Origin: an uncultured Bacteroidales bacterium
Lineage (GTDB): Bacteria; Bacteroidota; Bacteroidia; Bacteroidales; P3
Length of the DNA: 53,002 nucleotides
Assembly (NCBI GenBank): GCA_946183915.1
Contig: CAMHDJ010000013.1
Coordinates: 1-53,002, forward strand
Reading direction: 5' to 3'
Numbering within the stretch: position 1 is the stretch's first letter; the number at the start of each line of letters is the position of its first letter. A program made the position numbers and the translations under genes. Positions 17,130 through 24,466 of the stretch are shown here, piece by piece. The notes under the pieces are model-generated. The model saw only the letters and a list, made by a program, of their open reading frames with translations. It was not told the origin of the DNA and did no database searches.

Positions 17130-18161
17130 ATGAAAAAGACAGTTCTCATTCTCGCCGCCACCCTGCTGCTGACCTCCTTCGGAGCCATAGCACAGAACCA
17201 GGTCGACCGCCAGGGTCGCCGCCAAGGCCACTGGGTGCGCCTCGACAAAGACGGCACCAAGATCTACGAGGGCGACTTCCTCGACGGCCAGGAGACCGGC
17301 ACCTTCACCTACTACTACCCCAACGGCACGGTGCGCATGCGCAACGTCTACACCGAGCCCGGCGTCCGCTGCAACCACGAGGCCTTCGACGAGCAGGGCC
17401 GCCTCGTGGCCCGCGGCCAGTACGACCGTCGCAACCGCGACGGCCACTGGCAGTTCTACGCCGAAGACGGCCACCTCGTCAAGGAAGCCGACTACCGCCT
17501 CGGCGTCAAGGACGGCCTCCACGTCATCTACACCCGCCAGGGCGACACCGCCGAGGTGACCCACTGGCGCAACAACCACCGCCACGGCCGCTGGTGGAAG
17601 CGCATCGGCCGCCAGGGCTACATCACCGGCACCTACGTCGACGGCGGCCTCGAGGGACGCCTCGTCGAGTACGACGAGCAGGGCCTCCTCTGCCGCGACG
17701 GCCACTACCTCGCCGGCCTCAAACACGGCTCCTACCAGTACTTCGAGCAGGGCAAGCTCACCGTCGACGAGCACTGGCAGCACGGCCTGATGACCGACCG
17801 CCGCATCCGCCTCCTCACCCCCGACGAGCAGTTCGTCTCCATCCACAACATCGTCTGCCTCGCCCCGCAGGGCAAGTCCAAGGTCGTCGTCACCCTCACC
17901 GACGGCACCCGCCTCACCACCTTCGAAGACCCCGAGCTGGTCCTCGACCGCGCCGGCGACGAGCTCTTCGACTGCGCCAACCGCAAGAGCCGCATCATGG
18001 TGGCCCGCCGCGCCATCCAGGGCATCGGCAAGGACGCCGAGGGCCGCGACATACTCCTCCTCGAGCCCCAGCCCGACTTCGTCATCTTCCCCGACGAGAA
18101 CGGCGTCAAGCTGGTACGCAGCCGCCACTTCGACGACGAACCCGCACTCAAGAACGAGTAG
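17130..18161 (+). CDS. Secreted MORN/YwqK-type repeat protein
   Basis: 343 aa with a signal peptide (MKKTVLILAATLLLTSFGAIA, cleavage before QNQ). Residues ~25-215 hold about eight imperfect repeats of the MORN/toxin-immunity YwqK style (G.W..Y...G....G.Y..G...G), for example GHWVRLDKDG, GTFTYYYPNG and GHWQFYAEDG. The last ~120 residues are a separate non-repeat domain. The role of such exported proteins in Bacteroidota is unknown. It diverges from the polyol operon. The adjacent 3' hairpin has its T-run on the other strand. Confidence 0.78.
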   Translation: MKKTVLILAATLLLTSFGAIAQNQVDRQGRRQGHWVRLDKDGTKIYEGDFLDGQETGTFTYYYPNGTVRMRNVYTEPGVRCNHEAFDEQGRLVARGQYDRRNRDGHWQFYAEDGHLVKEADYRLGVKDGLHVIYTRQGDTAEVTHWRNNHRHGRWWKRIGRQGYITGTYVDGGLEGRLVEYDEQGLLCRDGHYLAGLKHGSYQYFEQGKLTVDEHWQHGLMTDRRIRLLTPDEQFVSIHNIVCLAPQGKSKVVVTLTDGTRLTTFEDPELVLDRAGDELFDCANRKSRIMVARRAIQGIGKDAEGRDILLLEPQPDFVIFPDENGVKLVRSRHFDDEPALKNE

Positions 18162-18172
18162 TGCGCGCACAC

Positions 18173-18205
18173 AAAAAAATAGCGGGGCCTAAGACAAGGC
18201 CCCGC
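18173..18205 (-). terminator. Rho-independent terminator (minus strand)
   Basis: Stem GCGGGGCC/GGCCCCGC (18182-18189 / 18198-18205). On the minus strand it is followed by TATTTTTTT, a proper T-run; on the plus strand the run is weak, so it may only partly stop the MORN gene. Confidence 0.8.
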
Positions 18206-18308
18206 ATCTTCCATTAAACACTATAACAAAACCCAAAATTTAGAAGGTATCTTGGCAACCTTTCTAGGTTAATTTCAGGCTGGAACAAGACAGTCCGCAT
18301 CCATTAAC
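18174..18308 (-). ncRNA. Candidate small RNA (~135 nt)
   Basis: A minus-strand unit with a strong promoter (18315-18346) and a strong terminator (18173-18205) and no plausible protein. Inside, AGAAAGGT/ACCTTCT (plus positions 18242-18248 and 18258-18265) makes a stem whose loop reads UGCCAAGAU. The other candidate RNA at 22008-22131 has a stem loop with GCCAAGUAAC, so the two share GCCAAG followed by two A/U residues and AC. The architecture is like that reported for Bacteroidales-1 RNA, but I cannot assign it to a family. Confidence 0.6.
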
Positions 18309-18314
18309 CGACCG

Positions 18315-18346
18315 CAAAGATACGAAAAAAAACCTTACCGGCCAAA
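18315..18346 (-). promoter_or_regulatory. Strong Bacteroidota promoter of candidate sRNA
   Basis: Minus strand -7 box TATCTTTG (18322-18315) and -33 box TTTG (18346-18343), 20 nt apart. It faces away from mtaB and into the MORN-mtaB intergenic region. Confidence 0.72.
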
Positions 18347-18382
18347 TTCAACCCCATTTTTTTCTTCTCCCCCACCCCCAAA

Positions 18383-18417
18383 TCCCTAAACCTTAAACCC
18401 TAAACCTTAAACCTTAC
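18383..18417. repeat. CCTTAAA/CCCTAAA heptamer tandem repeat before mtaB
   Basis: About five 7-bp units of the form CC(C/T)TAAA run right up to the mtaB ATG. Related microrepeats occur at 16488-16499, 40976-40997 and 43144-43158, each next to a gene end or start. Confidence 0.7.
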
Positions 18418-19899
18418 ATGACCATCGCCGCCCACACCCTCGGCTGCAAGCTCAACTACGCCGAGACCTCCGACATCCTGCGCCGCCTGGCTGCCGAGGG
18501 GCACACCGTCGTCGACTGGGGCCGGCCGGCCGACCTCTACCTCATCAACACCTGCACCGTCACCGCCGTAGCCGAGAAGAAGTGCCGCACCGCCATCCAC
18601 CAGGCCCACCGCCTCAACCCCGAGGCCCGCATCGTCGTCATGGGCTGCTTCGCCCAGGTGGCCGCCAAAGAGATCGAAGCCATCCCCGGCGTCACCCTCG
18701 TCCTCGGCAACGACCGCAAGCACCTCCTGCCGCAGATACTCAAATCTTCCCCCGCCTGCGGCGGAGATCTTGGAAATCCTGGAAATCAAGCCCCGCTCCC
18801 CACCCAGAATTCCGCGCAGCAGAAGAATGGATTTATAGATTCCGCGCAGCGGAGATTTCCCAAGATTGGCGAGCAACCAGCCGCATCCCCAACAAACGAT
18901 TTCCAAGATCTCCAAGATCTCGCGCAGCGGGAGCCCACCGCCTTCCCGCTACAATATTCCTCCGGCGACCGCACCCGCACCTTCTTCAAGATCCAGGACG
19001 GCTGCGACTACTTCTGCACCTACTGCGCCATTCCCTTCGCCCGCGGCCGCTCGCGCTCGGCCACCATCGAGGAGACCCTCTGCGCCGCCCGCCGCATCGC
19101 CGACAGCGGCGCCCGCGAGGTGGTCCTCACCGGCGTCAACACCGGCACCTTCGGCCAGCACCAGGGCGAGTCCTTCCTCGACCTGCTGCGCGGCCTCGAC
19201 GCCATACCCGGCATCCAGCGCTACCGCATCTCCTCCATCGAGCCCAACCTGCTCACCGACGACATCCTCCGCTTCGTGGCCTCCTCCCGCGCCTTCCTCC
19301 CCCACTTCCACATCCCCCTCCAGGCCGGCTCCGACCACGTCCTCGCCCTCATGCACCGCCGCTACGACACCGCCCTCTACCGTTCCAAACTCCTCAGCAT
19401 CAAGGCCCTCATGCCCGACGCCTGCATCGCCGCCGACATCATGGCCGGCTTCAACGGCGAGAACGAGGAGGAGTTCCGCAAGACGCTCGACTTCGTCGAC
19501 TCGCTGCCCATCTCATACCTCCACGTCTTCACCTACAGCGACCGCCCCGGCACCGCCGCCCTCCGCCTGGCCGAGAAGGTGCCCGTCGCCGTGCGCCACG
19601 AGCACACCGCCCGCCTGCTCGAGCTCAGCGAGCGCAAGCACAACGCCTTCATTCAGAGCCAACTGGGCACAACGCGCCCCGTGCTCTGGGAGTCATCCAT
19701 TAAGTCGGAGGTCGGAGGTCGGAAGTCGGAAGTCAAAAACAACCTCCCACCTCAAACCTCAAACCTCCGACCTCCAACCTCCTACCTCATGGAGGGGTGG
19801 ACCGACAACTATATCCGCGTCAGCGCCCCCTACGACCCCGCCCTCGTGGGCACCGTCACGCAGGTCCTCCTCGGCCCCGACAACATCGTCCGCGACTGA
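18418..19899 (+). CDS. mtaB: tRNA (t6A37) methylthiotransferase MtaB
   Basis: 493 aa. The UPF0004 domain supplies three cysteines for the auxiliary cluster (LGCKLN, NTCTVT, MGCFAQ). The radical SAM domain has GCDYFCTYC, and a C-terminal TRAM-like part has NYIRV. It adds a methylthio group to N6-threonylcarbamoyl-adenosine 37 of tRNA. It is longer than the usual ~430-450 aa because of two in-frame repeat-derived segments: about 70 residues between the first two domains (normally ~30), and about 28 extra residues before MEGWTDNYIRV. All catalytic cysteines are kept and the frame is open, so it is probably functional. Confidence 0.93.
   Translation: MTIAAHTLGCKLNYAETSDILRRLAAEGHTVVDWGRPADLYLINTCTVTAVAEKKCRTAIHQAHRLNPEARIVVMGCFAQVAAKEIEAIPGVTLVLGNDRKHLLPQILKSSPACGGDLGNPGNQAPLPTQNSAQQKNGFIDSAQRRFPKIGEQPAASPTNDFQDLQDLAQREPTAFPLQYSSGDRTRTFFKIQDGCDYFCTYCAIPFARGRSRSATIEETLCAARRIADSGAREVVLTGVNTGTFGQHQGESFLDLLRGLDAIPGIQRYRISSIEPNLLTDDILRFVASSRAFLPHFHIPLQAGSDHVLALMHRRYDTALYRSKLLSIKALMPDACIAADIMAGFNGENEEEFRKTLDFVDSLPISYLHVFTYSDRPGTAALRLAEKVPVAVRHEHTARLLELSERKHNAFIQSQLGTTRPVLWESSIKSEVGGRKSEVKNNLPPQTSNLRPPTSYLMEGWTDNYIRVSAPYDPALVGTVTQVLLGPDNIVRD
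18752..18930. repeat. In-frame inverted-repeat insertion in mtaB (inter-domain linker)
   Basis: Left arm 18752-18787 (CCGCCTGCGGCGGAGATCTT...) and right arm 18898-18930 (ending AAGATCTCGCGCAGCGG) are imperfect inverted repeats of ~33 bp. Two internal TTCCGCGCAGC copies are at 18810-18820 and 18840-18850. The element stays in frame and encodes a Gln/Asn/Pro-rich linker. A related AAGATCT hairpin is at 52793-52874. Confidence 0.8.
19704..19788. repeat. In-frame GTCGGAGGTCGGA / ACCTCCAACCTCC insertion in mtaB
   Basis: A G-rich half (19704-19734, repeated GTCGGA/GTCGGAG) faces a C-rich half (19741-19788, repeated ACCTC/CAAACCTC), forming an imperfect hairpin. It encodes roughly 28 residues just before the TRAM-like segment without breaking the frame. 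The stop codon of the convergent DUF6266 frame (19759-19761) lies inside it. Confidence 0.78.
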
Positions 19900-20592
19900 C
19901 GCCGCCCTTTGAAGCCCCACCTCCGGCGCGACAACATTATCATTTATAGGCATATAAGCCATCGTTCCGTCGTAGTGCGCCGTGCTCGTCTCCGAGAACT
20001 GGCCCATGCCGTCGGACACGTAGGCGTAGAGCCACAACTCGCTGGCCTCGAAGCCGTCCGGCAGCAGCAGGCTGACGCTTCCCGCGCGCCGGTGCACAGC
20101 CGCCGCCAGGCAGCCCTGCTCCAGGGCCGGACAGTAGACGTAGAGCCACACCTCGTCGCCCCCGCGGGCGCGCATCCCCAGCGGATTCTTCTCGAAGCTG
20201 ACCGTCAGCACCTTAGCCTCCACCTGCGGCACCCCCAGCGCCACCGGCGCCAGCGGCCCCGTGCTCAGCCGCAGCCGCTGCCAGTCCACCGCCAGCCGCC
20301 CCTCGGCCCAGCCGAAAGCCCCCTGGTTCATCTGCATGAACATATTGCGTGCCGTCATGCCGCTCGTGCGGGCCAACAGCCTCATCGTCATATCGATAGG
20401 CCACGCCATGCGCGCCGCCAGCCGCACCTCGTCGCGGAACATCATGCGGTGCGCCTGCTGACGCTCCGTGCGCGGATTGCGCACCCTTGCCGGCAGGCTG
20501 CGCAGGCACCACCGCCCCTGCCAGCAGTAGCCCACCGCCGGCCCCAGCCGTCCGCTGAAGCCGCCCATGAATCCCATCTCCATCTTTGCCAT
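19759..20592 (-). CDS. DUF6266 family protein with extended C-terminus
   Basis: 277 aa. It starts MAKMEMGFMGGFSGRLGPAVGY, with the typical DUF6266 N-terminus including NPRTERQQAHR. The recognisable domain ends near residue 215 (around 19945). The last ~60 residues read antisense to mtaB and stop inside the repeat element at 19759. The normal stop was perhaps lost and the frame now runs on. DUF6266 proteins are common in Bacteroidota and of unknown function. A second, divergent member is at 24791-25474. Confidence 0.75.
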   Translation of the reverse strand: MAKMEMGFMGGFSGRLGPAVGYCWQGRWCLRSLPARVRNPRTERQQAHRMMFRDEVRLAARMAWPIDMTMRLLARTSGMTARNMFMQMNQGAFGWAEGRLAVDWQRLRLSTGPLAPVALGVPQVEAKVLTVSFEKNPLGMRARGGDEVWLYVYCPALEQGCLAAAVHRRAGSVSLLLPDGFEASELWLYAYVSDGMGQFSETSTAHYDGTMAYMPINDNVVAPEVGLQRAASVADDVVGAEEDLRDGAHEGGVVGGADADIVVGPPLHEVGGWRSEV

Positions 20593-20864
20593 ATCGTCGT
20601 GTTTTTAGTTTGATTTCCAACTGTTTCCGAGACCCGTCGGCGCCGTTGGCGCCCTGCCGTCCCCGTCTCTTCTACTGCTCATAACGTACTTTTCGCCTAC
20701 TTATTGCCTACTCGAGTAAATTTTCACTAGGCGAAGAGCAGGCGAAGACTAGGAGTTGAGTAAGACATGGTGGCGTATCAACCTGTCGCAGACCGCTTTG
20801 CACCCCCCTCGCGACGGCCTTTTCCTACGGCGCAAGTTTTTTTTCGACGGCGAATCACGCTACA

Positions 20865-21085
20865 TGGTCGCCCCGCAGGGGCACCAGTTCTTAGGCGGGG
20901 GCAGCGCCCCCGTTGACGACACCCGAATTTACATCTACGCCCCGCAGGGGCATAAGACACACCCTCTTGTGCCCCTGCGGGGCGTCATATATTATAACCT
21001 CCACACCACGGGGGCGTTGCCCCCGCCTAAGTGCTTTGTCCCCTCCGGGGACGTATGCATTTAACTAATCGCCCCGCAGGGGACT
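20865..21085. repeat. Nested GC-rich palindrome array (CGCCCCGCAGGGGC family)
   Basis: Outer arms CTTAGGCGGGGGCAGCGCCC.. (20890-20912) and CGGGGGCGTTGCCCCCGCCT.. (21009-21031) are inverted with one mismatch. Inner arms around 20937-20952 and 20968-20984 pair likewise. GCCCCGCAGGGG recurs at 20870-20882, 20939-20950 and 21071-21082. The upstream stretch 20593-20864 holds no gene I can support; it includes another CTCGAGTAA/TTGAGTAA-rich piece near 20700-20760. Confidence 0.82.
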
Positions 21086-21100
21086 ATTATGTATAAAAGA

Positions 21101-21134
21101 AGAGGGGACCCTGCCGATCGACGGGGTCCCCTCT
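21101..21134 (-). terminator. Terminator of aquaporin gene
   Basis: Stem AGAGGGGACCC (21101-21111) / GGGTCCCCTCT (21124-21134). On the minus strand it lies 34 bp after the aqpZ stop and is followed by TCTTTTATAC. Confidence 0.8.
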
Positions 21135-21167
21135 GGGTTTACATGCGCCTTACGGCACGGCGGACGG

Positions 21168-21893
21168 TCAGTCCTTCTTGCAGCTCTTGCAGCCGCCGAG
21201 GCACTTGTAGGCCAAGCCGGCGAGGGCGGCACCCACGAGCGGGGCCACGATGAAGAGCCACAGCTGGCTGCAGGCGCTCCAGGTGGTGCAGTCGCTGAAG
21301 AGGGCCTGGCTGATGCTGCGGGCAGGGTTGACGCTGGTGTTGGTCAGCGGGATGCTGATGAGGTGGATGAGCACCAGGGTGAGACCGATGGCCAGGCCGC
21401 CGAACTTGCCGTTGGCGTGGCGGTCGTCGGTGACACCGAGGATGACCATCAGGAAGACGAAGGTCAGCAGGGCCTCGACCAGGAAGGCACCGCCCATGCT
21501 CACGCTGAGGTAGTCGGCGTTGCCGGTGGCAGCGGCGAAGTCGGCGCCGAAGCCGTTGGCGGCGAAGACACCCGTGGCGCCGAGGCCGGCGGACTTCCAG
21601 ATCACGAGCAGGATGGCACCGGCGATGATGGCGCCGACACACTGGCTCACCCAGTAGAGGAGCATGTCCTTCAGCGACATGCGGCCGTTGACCCACACGC
21701 CGAAGGAGACGGCGGGGTTGAGATGGGCACCGCTGATGTGGCCGATGCCGTAGGCCATGGCGATGACAGTGAGGCCGAAGGCGATGGCCACACCGAGGAA
21801 ACCTACGTGTCCGAACAGCGCGGTACCGCAGCCGCCGAGCACCAGCACGAATGTACCCAGACATTCGGCAAACATTTTGTTACAGATCTTCAT
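21168..21893 (-). CDS. aqpZ: Aquaporin Z
   Basis: 241 aa, six membrane helices and both half-helix NPA motifs: GAHLNPAVSFG near residue 62 and NTSVNPARS near residue 188. The segment LIHLISIPLTNTSVNPARS carries the His, Thr and Arg of a water-selective AqpZ filter rather than a glycerol channel. The C-terminus is short, with several cysteines and lysines (KCLGGCKSCKKD), an unusual tail. The start MKICNKMFAECLG at 21893 is chosen because the helix begins there; the open frame extends further upstream without a signal. Confidence 0.95.
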   Translation of the reverse strand: MKICNKMFAECLGTFVLVLGGCGTALFGHVGFLGVAIAFGLTVIAMAYGIGHISGAHLNPAVSFGVWVNGRMSLKDMLLYWVSQCVGAIIAGAILLVIWKSAGLGATGVFAANGFGADFAAATGNADYLSVSMGGAFLVEALLTFVFLMVILGVTDDRHANGKFGGLAIGLTLVLIHLISIPLTNTSVNPARSISQALFSDCTTWSACSQLWLFIVAPLVGAALAGLAYKCLGGCKSCKKD

Positions 21894-21993
21894 AATGTTA
21901 TTACTTTTGGTTAAACATTGAATTTGTCGCCCAATTAACGATTGTTTAGAAAAAATATTGCGACAAAAAAGGATTTTAACGGACAAAAAGATG

Positions 21994-22001
21994 TATTTTT
22001 G
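21994..22001 (+). promoter_or_regulatory. -7 box TATTTTTG of candidate sRNA
   Basis: Matches TAnnTTTG; the -33 region is only T-rich. It would start transcription near 22008. Confidence 0.55.
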
Positions 22002-22007
22002 CGGTCA

Positions 22008-22131
22008 TTATGAGACACCGAATCCTACATCAGCTGCAAGTGGGAGCCCGCCAAGTAACAGGGCCCTCACGCCTTTATCGGCGCAAAAACAAGAGCAGAG
22101 CATGGTCGCTGTCGACCATGCTCTGCTTTTT
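22008..22131 (+). ncRNA. Candidate small RNA (~124 nt)
   Basis: A promoter box upstream and a strong terminator, with three predicted hairpins: GUGGGAGCCC/GGGCCCUCAC (22040-22049 / 22061-22070; loop GCCAAGUAACA), CGCC/GGCG (22070-22073 / 22080-22083), and the terminator stem. A 43-codon frame begins at 22009 but runs through all stems, including the terminator, so it is unlikely to be a gene. Lies between aqpZ and the flavodoxin gene, antisense to neither. Unknown family; loop similar to the candidate at 18174-18308. Confidence 0.6.
22094..22131. terminator. Strong bidirectional terminator
   Basis: 15-bp perfect stem AGCAGAGCATGGTCG / CGACCATGCTCTGCT with a 4-nt loop, TTTTT on the plus side and TTGTTTTTG on the minus side. 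It ends the candidate sRNA (plus) and the redox operon (minus, stop at 22151). Confidence 0.92.
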
Positions 22132-22150
22132 GCATATCTAGCGCTTGGCC

Positions 22151-22687
22151 TTACACGGCCTGGCCCAGACGGTAGGCCTCCTGCAGCTTGGCGTGGCCAG
22201 CGATCTCGTTGGGGCCGCCCACGCCGCCACAGAAGAGGTGGGCTTTGAGTCTGCATTTCCCGTAGCAGTCGATCCAGCCCTGCAGACCGCTCTCGGCGCG
22301 CGCGGGGACCGCGGGCTCGTCCTCGGCGGCGGTGGTGAGCAGGTAGATGTCGCGGAAACGGTAGTCCTTGGGGTACATGGCGTTCATGCGGTCGATGAGG
22401 GTCTTCATCTGGCCGCTCATCTCGTAGTAGTAGATGGGGGTGGCCCAGCAGACCACGTCGGACTGCAACACGTGTTCCATGATGGCCGGCACGTCGTCCT
22501 TGAAGATGCAAGCGCCCGTCTGCTGGCACGAGAGACAGCCCACGCAGAACCGTATTTCCTTGCCGCGCAGTGTGACGAGCTCCACCTGGTGCCCCGCGGC
22601 TTCCGCACCGCGGGCAAACTGCTCCGCCAAAGCGTGACTGTTCGAGCCGGGACGGAGACTGGTCGATATTACAACTACTTTTTTCAT
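22151..22687 (-). CDS. NADPH-dependent FMN reductase / flavodoxin-fold protein
   Basis: 178 aa. FMN-phosphate loop STSLRPGSNSHALA at residues 8-21, a cysteine motif CVGCLSCQQTGAC (around residues 48-60) typical of iron-sulfur-flavoprotein-like reductases, and the isoalloxazine contact ATPIYYYEMSGQMK. Reduces FMN or quinone-like substrates with NAD(P)H. Last gene of the operon, 9 bp after the hydrolase, ending at a strong terminator. Confidence 0.88.
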   Translation of the reverse strand: MKKVVVISTSLRPGSNSHALAEQFARGAEAAGHQVELVTLRGKEIRFCVGCLSCQQTGACIFKDDVPAIMEHVLQSDVVCWATPIYYYEMSGQMKTLIDRMNAMYPKDYRFRDIYLLTTAAEDEPAVPARAESGLQGWIDCYGKCRLKAHLFCGGVGGPNEIAGHAKLQEAYRLGQAV

Positions 22688-22696
22688 TGTCGATTA

Positions 22697-23797
22697 CTAC
22701 TTTAAATGATCATTAAAAAAAGCGGCCAGCGTGTCCCAGGGAATATAATTCTTCTCGCCGCCGTCGTAGAGGTCGCAGTGGGTGGCGCCGGGGACGATGA
22801 GCAGCTGCTTGTTCTCGGGGTTGGGGTTGGGCTTGCCGATGAAGTTGTAGCCCTCGGCACGGCCATCCACCATGTAGTGGTAGGCGGCCTCGCCGAAGTA
22901 GCGGCTGTGAGCCTTCTCGCCGTGCATAACGAGGACGGCGGAGCGTATCTCGTTGATGTAGTAGAGGAAACGGGCGTTGGCGTAGGCCTGGGTGCCGATG
23001 GCACGCCAGCCGTCGTTGCTGTTGCCGCTGCGGGCGTGGTAGCCGCGCGGGGTCTTGTAGTAGGCGTGGTAGTCTTTGACAAACTGCGGCACATCGTCGG
23101 GCACGGGGTCGACCACACCACCGGCCATAGCCATCGGGTCAGAGAGACGCTGCTGGGCCAGGGCCTCACGAGCCGCATGGCGGTCGGCCTCGCTGTCGTT
23201 GGCGTCGTAGTAGCCGTTGCCACTGACGCGAGTCATGTCGTACATGGTGCTGGCCACGGTGGCCTTGATGCGCGGGTCGGCTGCGGCGGCGTTGAGGGCG
23301 ATGCCGCCCCAGCCGCAGATACCTATGATACCGATGCGCTCTGGATCCACGTTGTCCTGATTCGACAGGAAGTCGACCGCGGCCATGAAGTCCTCGGTGT
23401 TGATGTCGGGCGATGCCGTGCGGCGGGGTTCGCCGCTGCTCTCGCCGGTGTAGGAGGGGTCGAAGGCCAGCGCCACGAATCCGCGCTCGGCCATCCGCAT
23501 GGCGTAGAGGCCGCTGCTCTGCTCCTTGACGGCTCCGAAGGGACCGCTCACGGCGATGGCGGCGAGCTTGCCTTCAGCATTCTTGGGGGTATAGAGATCT
23601 GCGGCCAGCGTCAGGCCGTACTGCGTTTCGAACGTCACCTTGCGGTGGTTCACCTTGTCGCTCAGCGGGAACACCTTGTCCCACTCCTGTGTCAATGTCA
23701 GTTCTTGTTTCATATTGTCAGTGTTTTTCGTTTCCTGTTTGTTTCCACATGCGGCCAGAAGCAAGGCGGCCGCCATGATAGTAATCAATCTGTTCAT
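22697..23797 (-). CDS. Alpha/beta hydrolase lipoprotein (dienelactone-hydrolase-like)
   Basis: 366 aa. Signal with lipobox LLLAAC at residue 17. The nucleophile elbow reads GICGWGG (around residue 160), with Cys where Ser is usual, as in dienelactone hydrolases. FDPSYTGESSG precedes it, and PGATHCDLYDG near the C-terminus supplies the histidine. Related proteins (YcjY-like) of this length sit beside flavodoxin-type reductases. Substrate unknown; probably a small ester or lactone. Located between two reductases, gaps 9 and 11 bp. Confidence 0.88.
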   Translation of the reverse strand: MNRLITIMAAALLLAACGNKQETKNTDNMKQELTLTQEWDKVFPLSDKVNHRKVTFETQYGLTLAADLYTPKNAEGKLAAIAVSGPFGAVKEQSSGLYAMRMAERGFVALAFDPSYTGESSGEPRRTASPDINTEDFMAAVDFLSNQDNVDPERIGIIGICGWGGIALNAAAADPRIKATVASTMYDMTRVSGNGYYDANDSEADRHAAREALAQQRLSDPMAMAGGVVDPVPDDVPQFVKDYHAYYKTPRGYHARSGNSNDGWRAIGTQAYANARFLYYINEIRSAVLVMHGEKAHSRYFGEAAYHYMVDGRAEGYNFIGKPNPNPENKQLLIVPGATHCDLYDGGEKNYIPWDTLAAFFNDHLK

Positions 23798-23808
23798 GGT
23801 TGAGAGAT

Positions 23809-24429
23809 TTATCGTATGAAATTGGTATTGATGCGCTGCGGCTCTTCTTCGGGAAGGCCGTTGGCGGCACGCTCGGCGGCGATGGCACGGATCAGGAAGG
23901 CCATGTTGCGGCCCAGCACACGCATGATCTGCATGCCTTCTTCGTCGCGGCGCACCTCGTCGGGTGTGTGGCCGTATACCATGTTCCAGTAGCGGCTACT
24001 GACGATGGGCATCTCGGCCAGGGTGAAGTACTTATTCAGGCGGTCGAGGGTAGCCGTGGTGCCAGCACGACGGGCGGAGCAGACGGCAGCGCCCACCTTC
24101 ATTCGCAGGGAGTAGCCGGCGCTGAAGAAGAGGCGGTCCAGCAGGTTGGTCAGCGTGCCGTTGGGGCCAGCATAATAGACCGGCGATCCCACCACCAGGC
24201 CGTCGGCAGCCTCGAGCTTGGGGGCGACCTCGTTGACCATATCGTCGAAGATGCAGCGGCCCAGTTCGCGGCACTTGCCGCAGCCCAGGCAGCCACGGAT
24301 GTCCTTGTGGCCCACATGGATGATGTCTGTCGCGATGCCGTTCCTTTCCAACTCGCCGGCCACGGTGGCGAGGGCAGTATAGGTGCAGCCGTTGGCGTTG
24401 GGACTGCCGTTGAGGAGGAGTACGTTCAT
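23809..24429 (-). CDS. Flavodoxin-family NAD(P)H reductase with CxxC cluster motif
   Basis: 206 aa. MNVLLLNGSPNANGCTYTAL is the FMN-binding N-terminus; GCLGCGKCRELGRC (near residue 46) is the cysteine cluster motif; GSPVYYAGPNGTLTN is the flavin ring loop. Longer than the 22151 protein by a C-terminal helix region. The start at 24429 fits the FMN motif; the open frame runs 51 bp further upstream. Likely works with its neighbours as a small oxidoreductase set. Confidence 0.88.
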   Translation of the reverse strand: MNVLLLNGSPNANGCTYTALATVAGELERNGIATDIIHVGHKDIRGCLGCGKCRELGRCIFDDMVNEVAPKLEAADGLVVGSPVYYAGPNGTLTNLLDRLFFSAGYSLRMKVGAAVCSARRAGTTATLDRLNKYFTLAEMPIVSSRYWNMVYGHTPDEVRRDEEGMQIMRVLGRNMAFLIRAIAAERAANGLPEEEPQRINTNFIR

Positions 24430-24466
24430 TGTTTTAGGTTTGTTTACTTTTACCTTATTTCCATAT

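Noticed and set aside
20756-21064. 102-codon frame in the palindrome array
   Set aside because: Repeated APQGH/LGGG peptides are translations of the CGCCCCGCAGGGG repeats.
22009-22140. 43-codon ORF over the candidate sRNA
   Set aside because: It runs through the terminator hairpin and has no ribosome-binding site; the RNA structure explains the sequence better.
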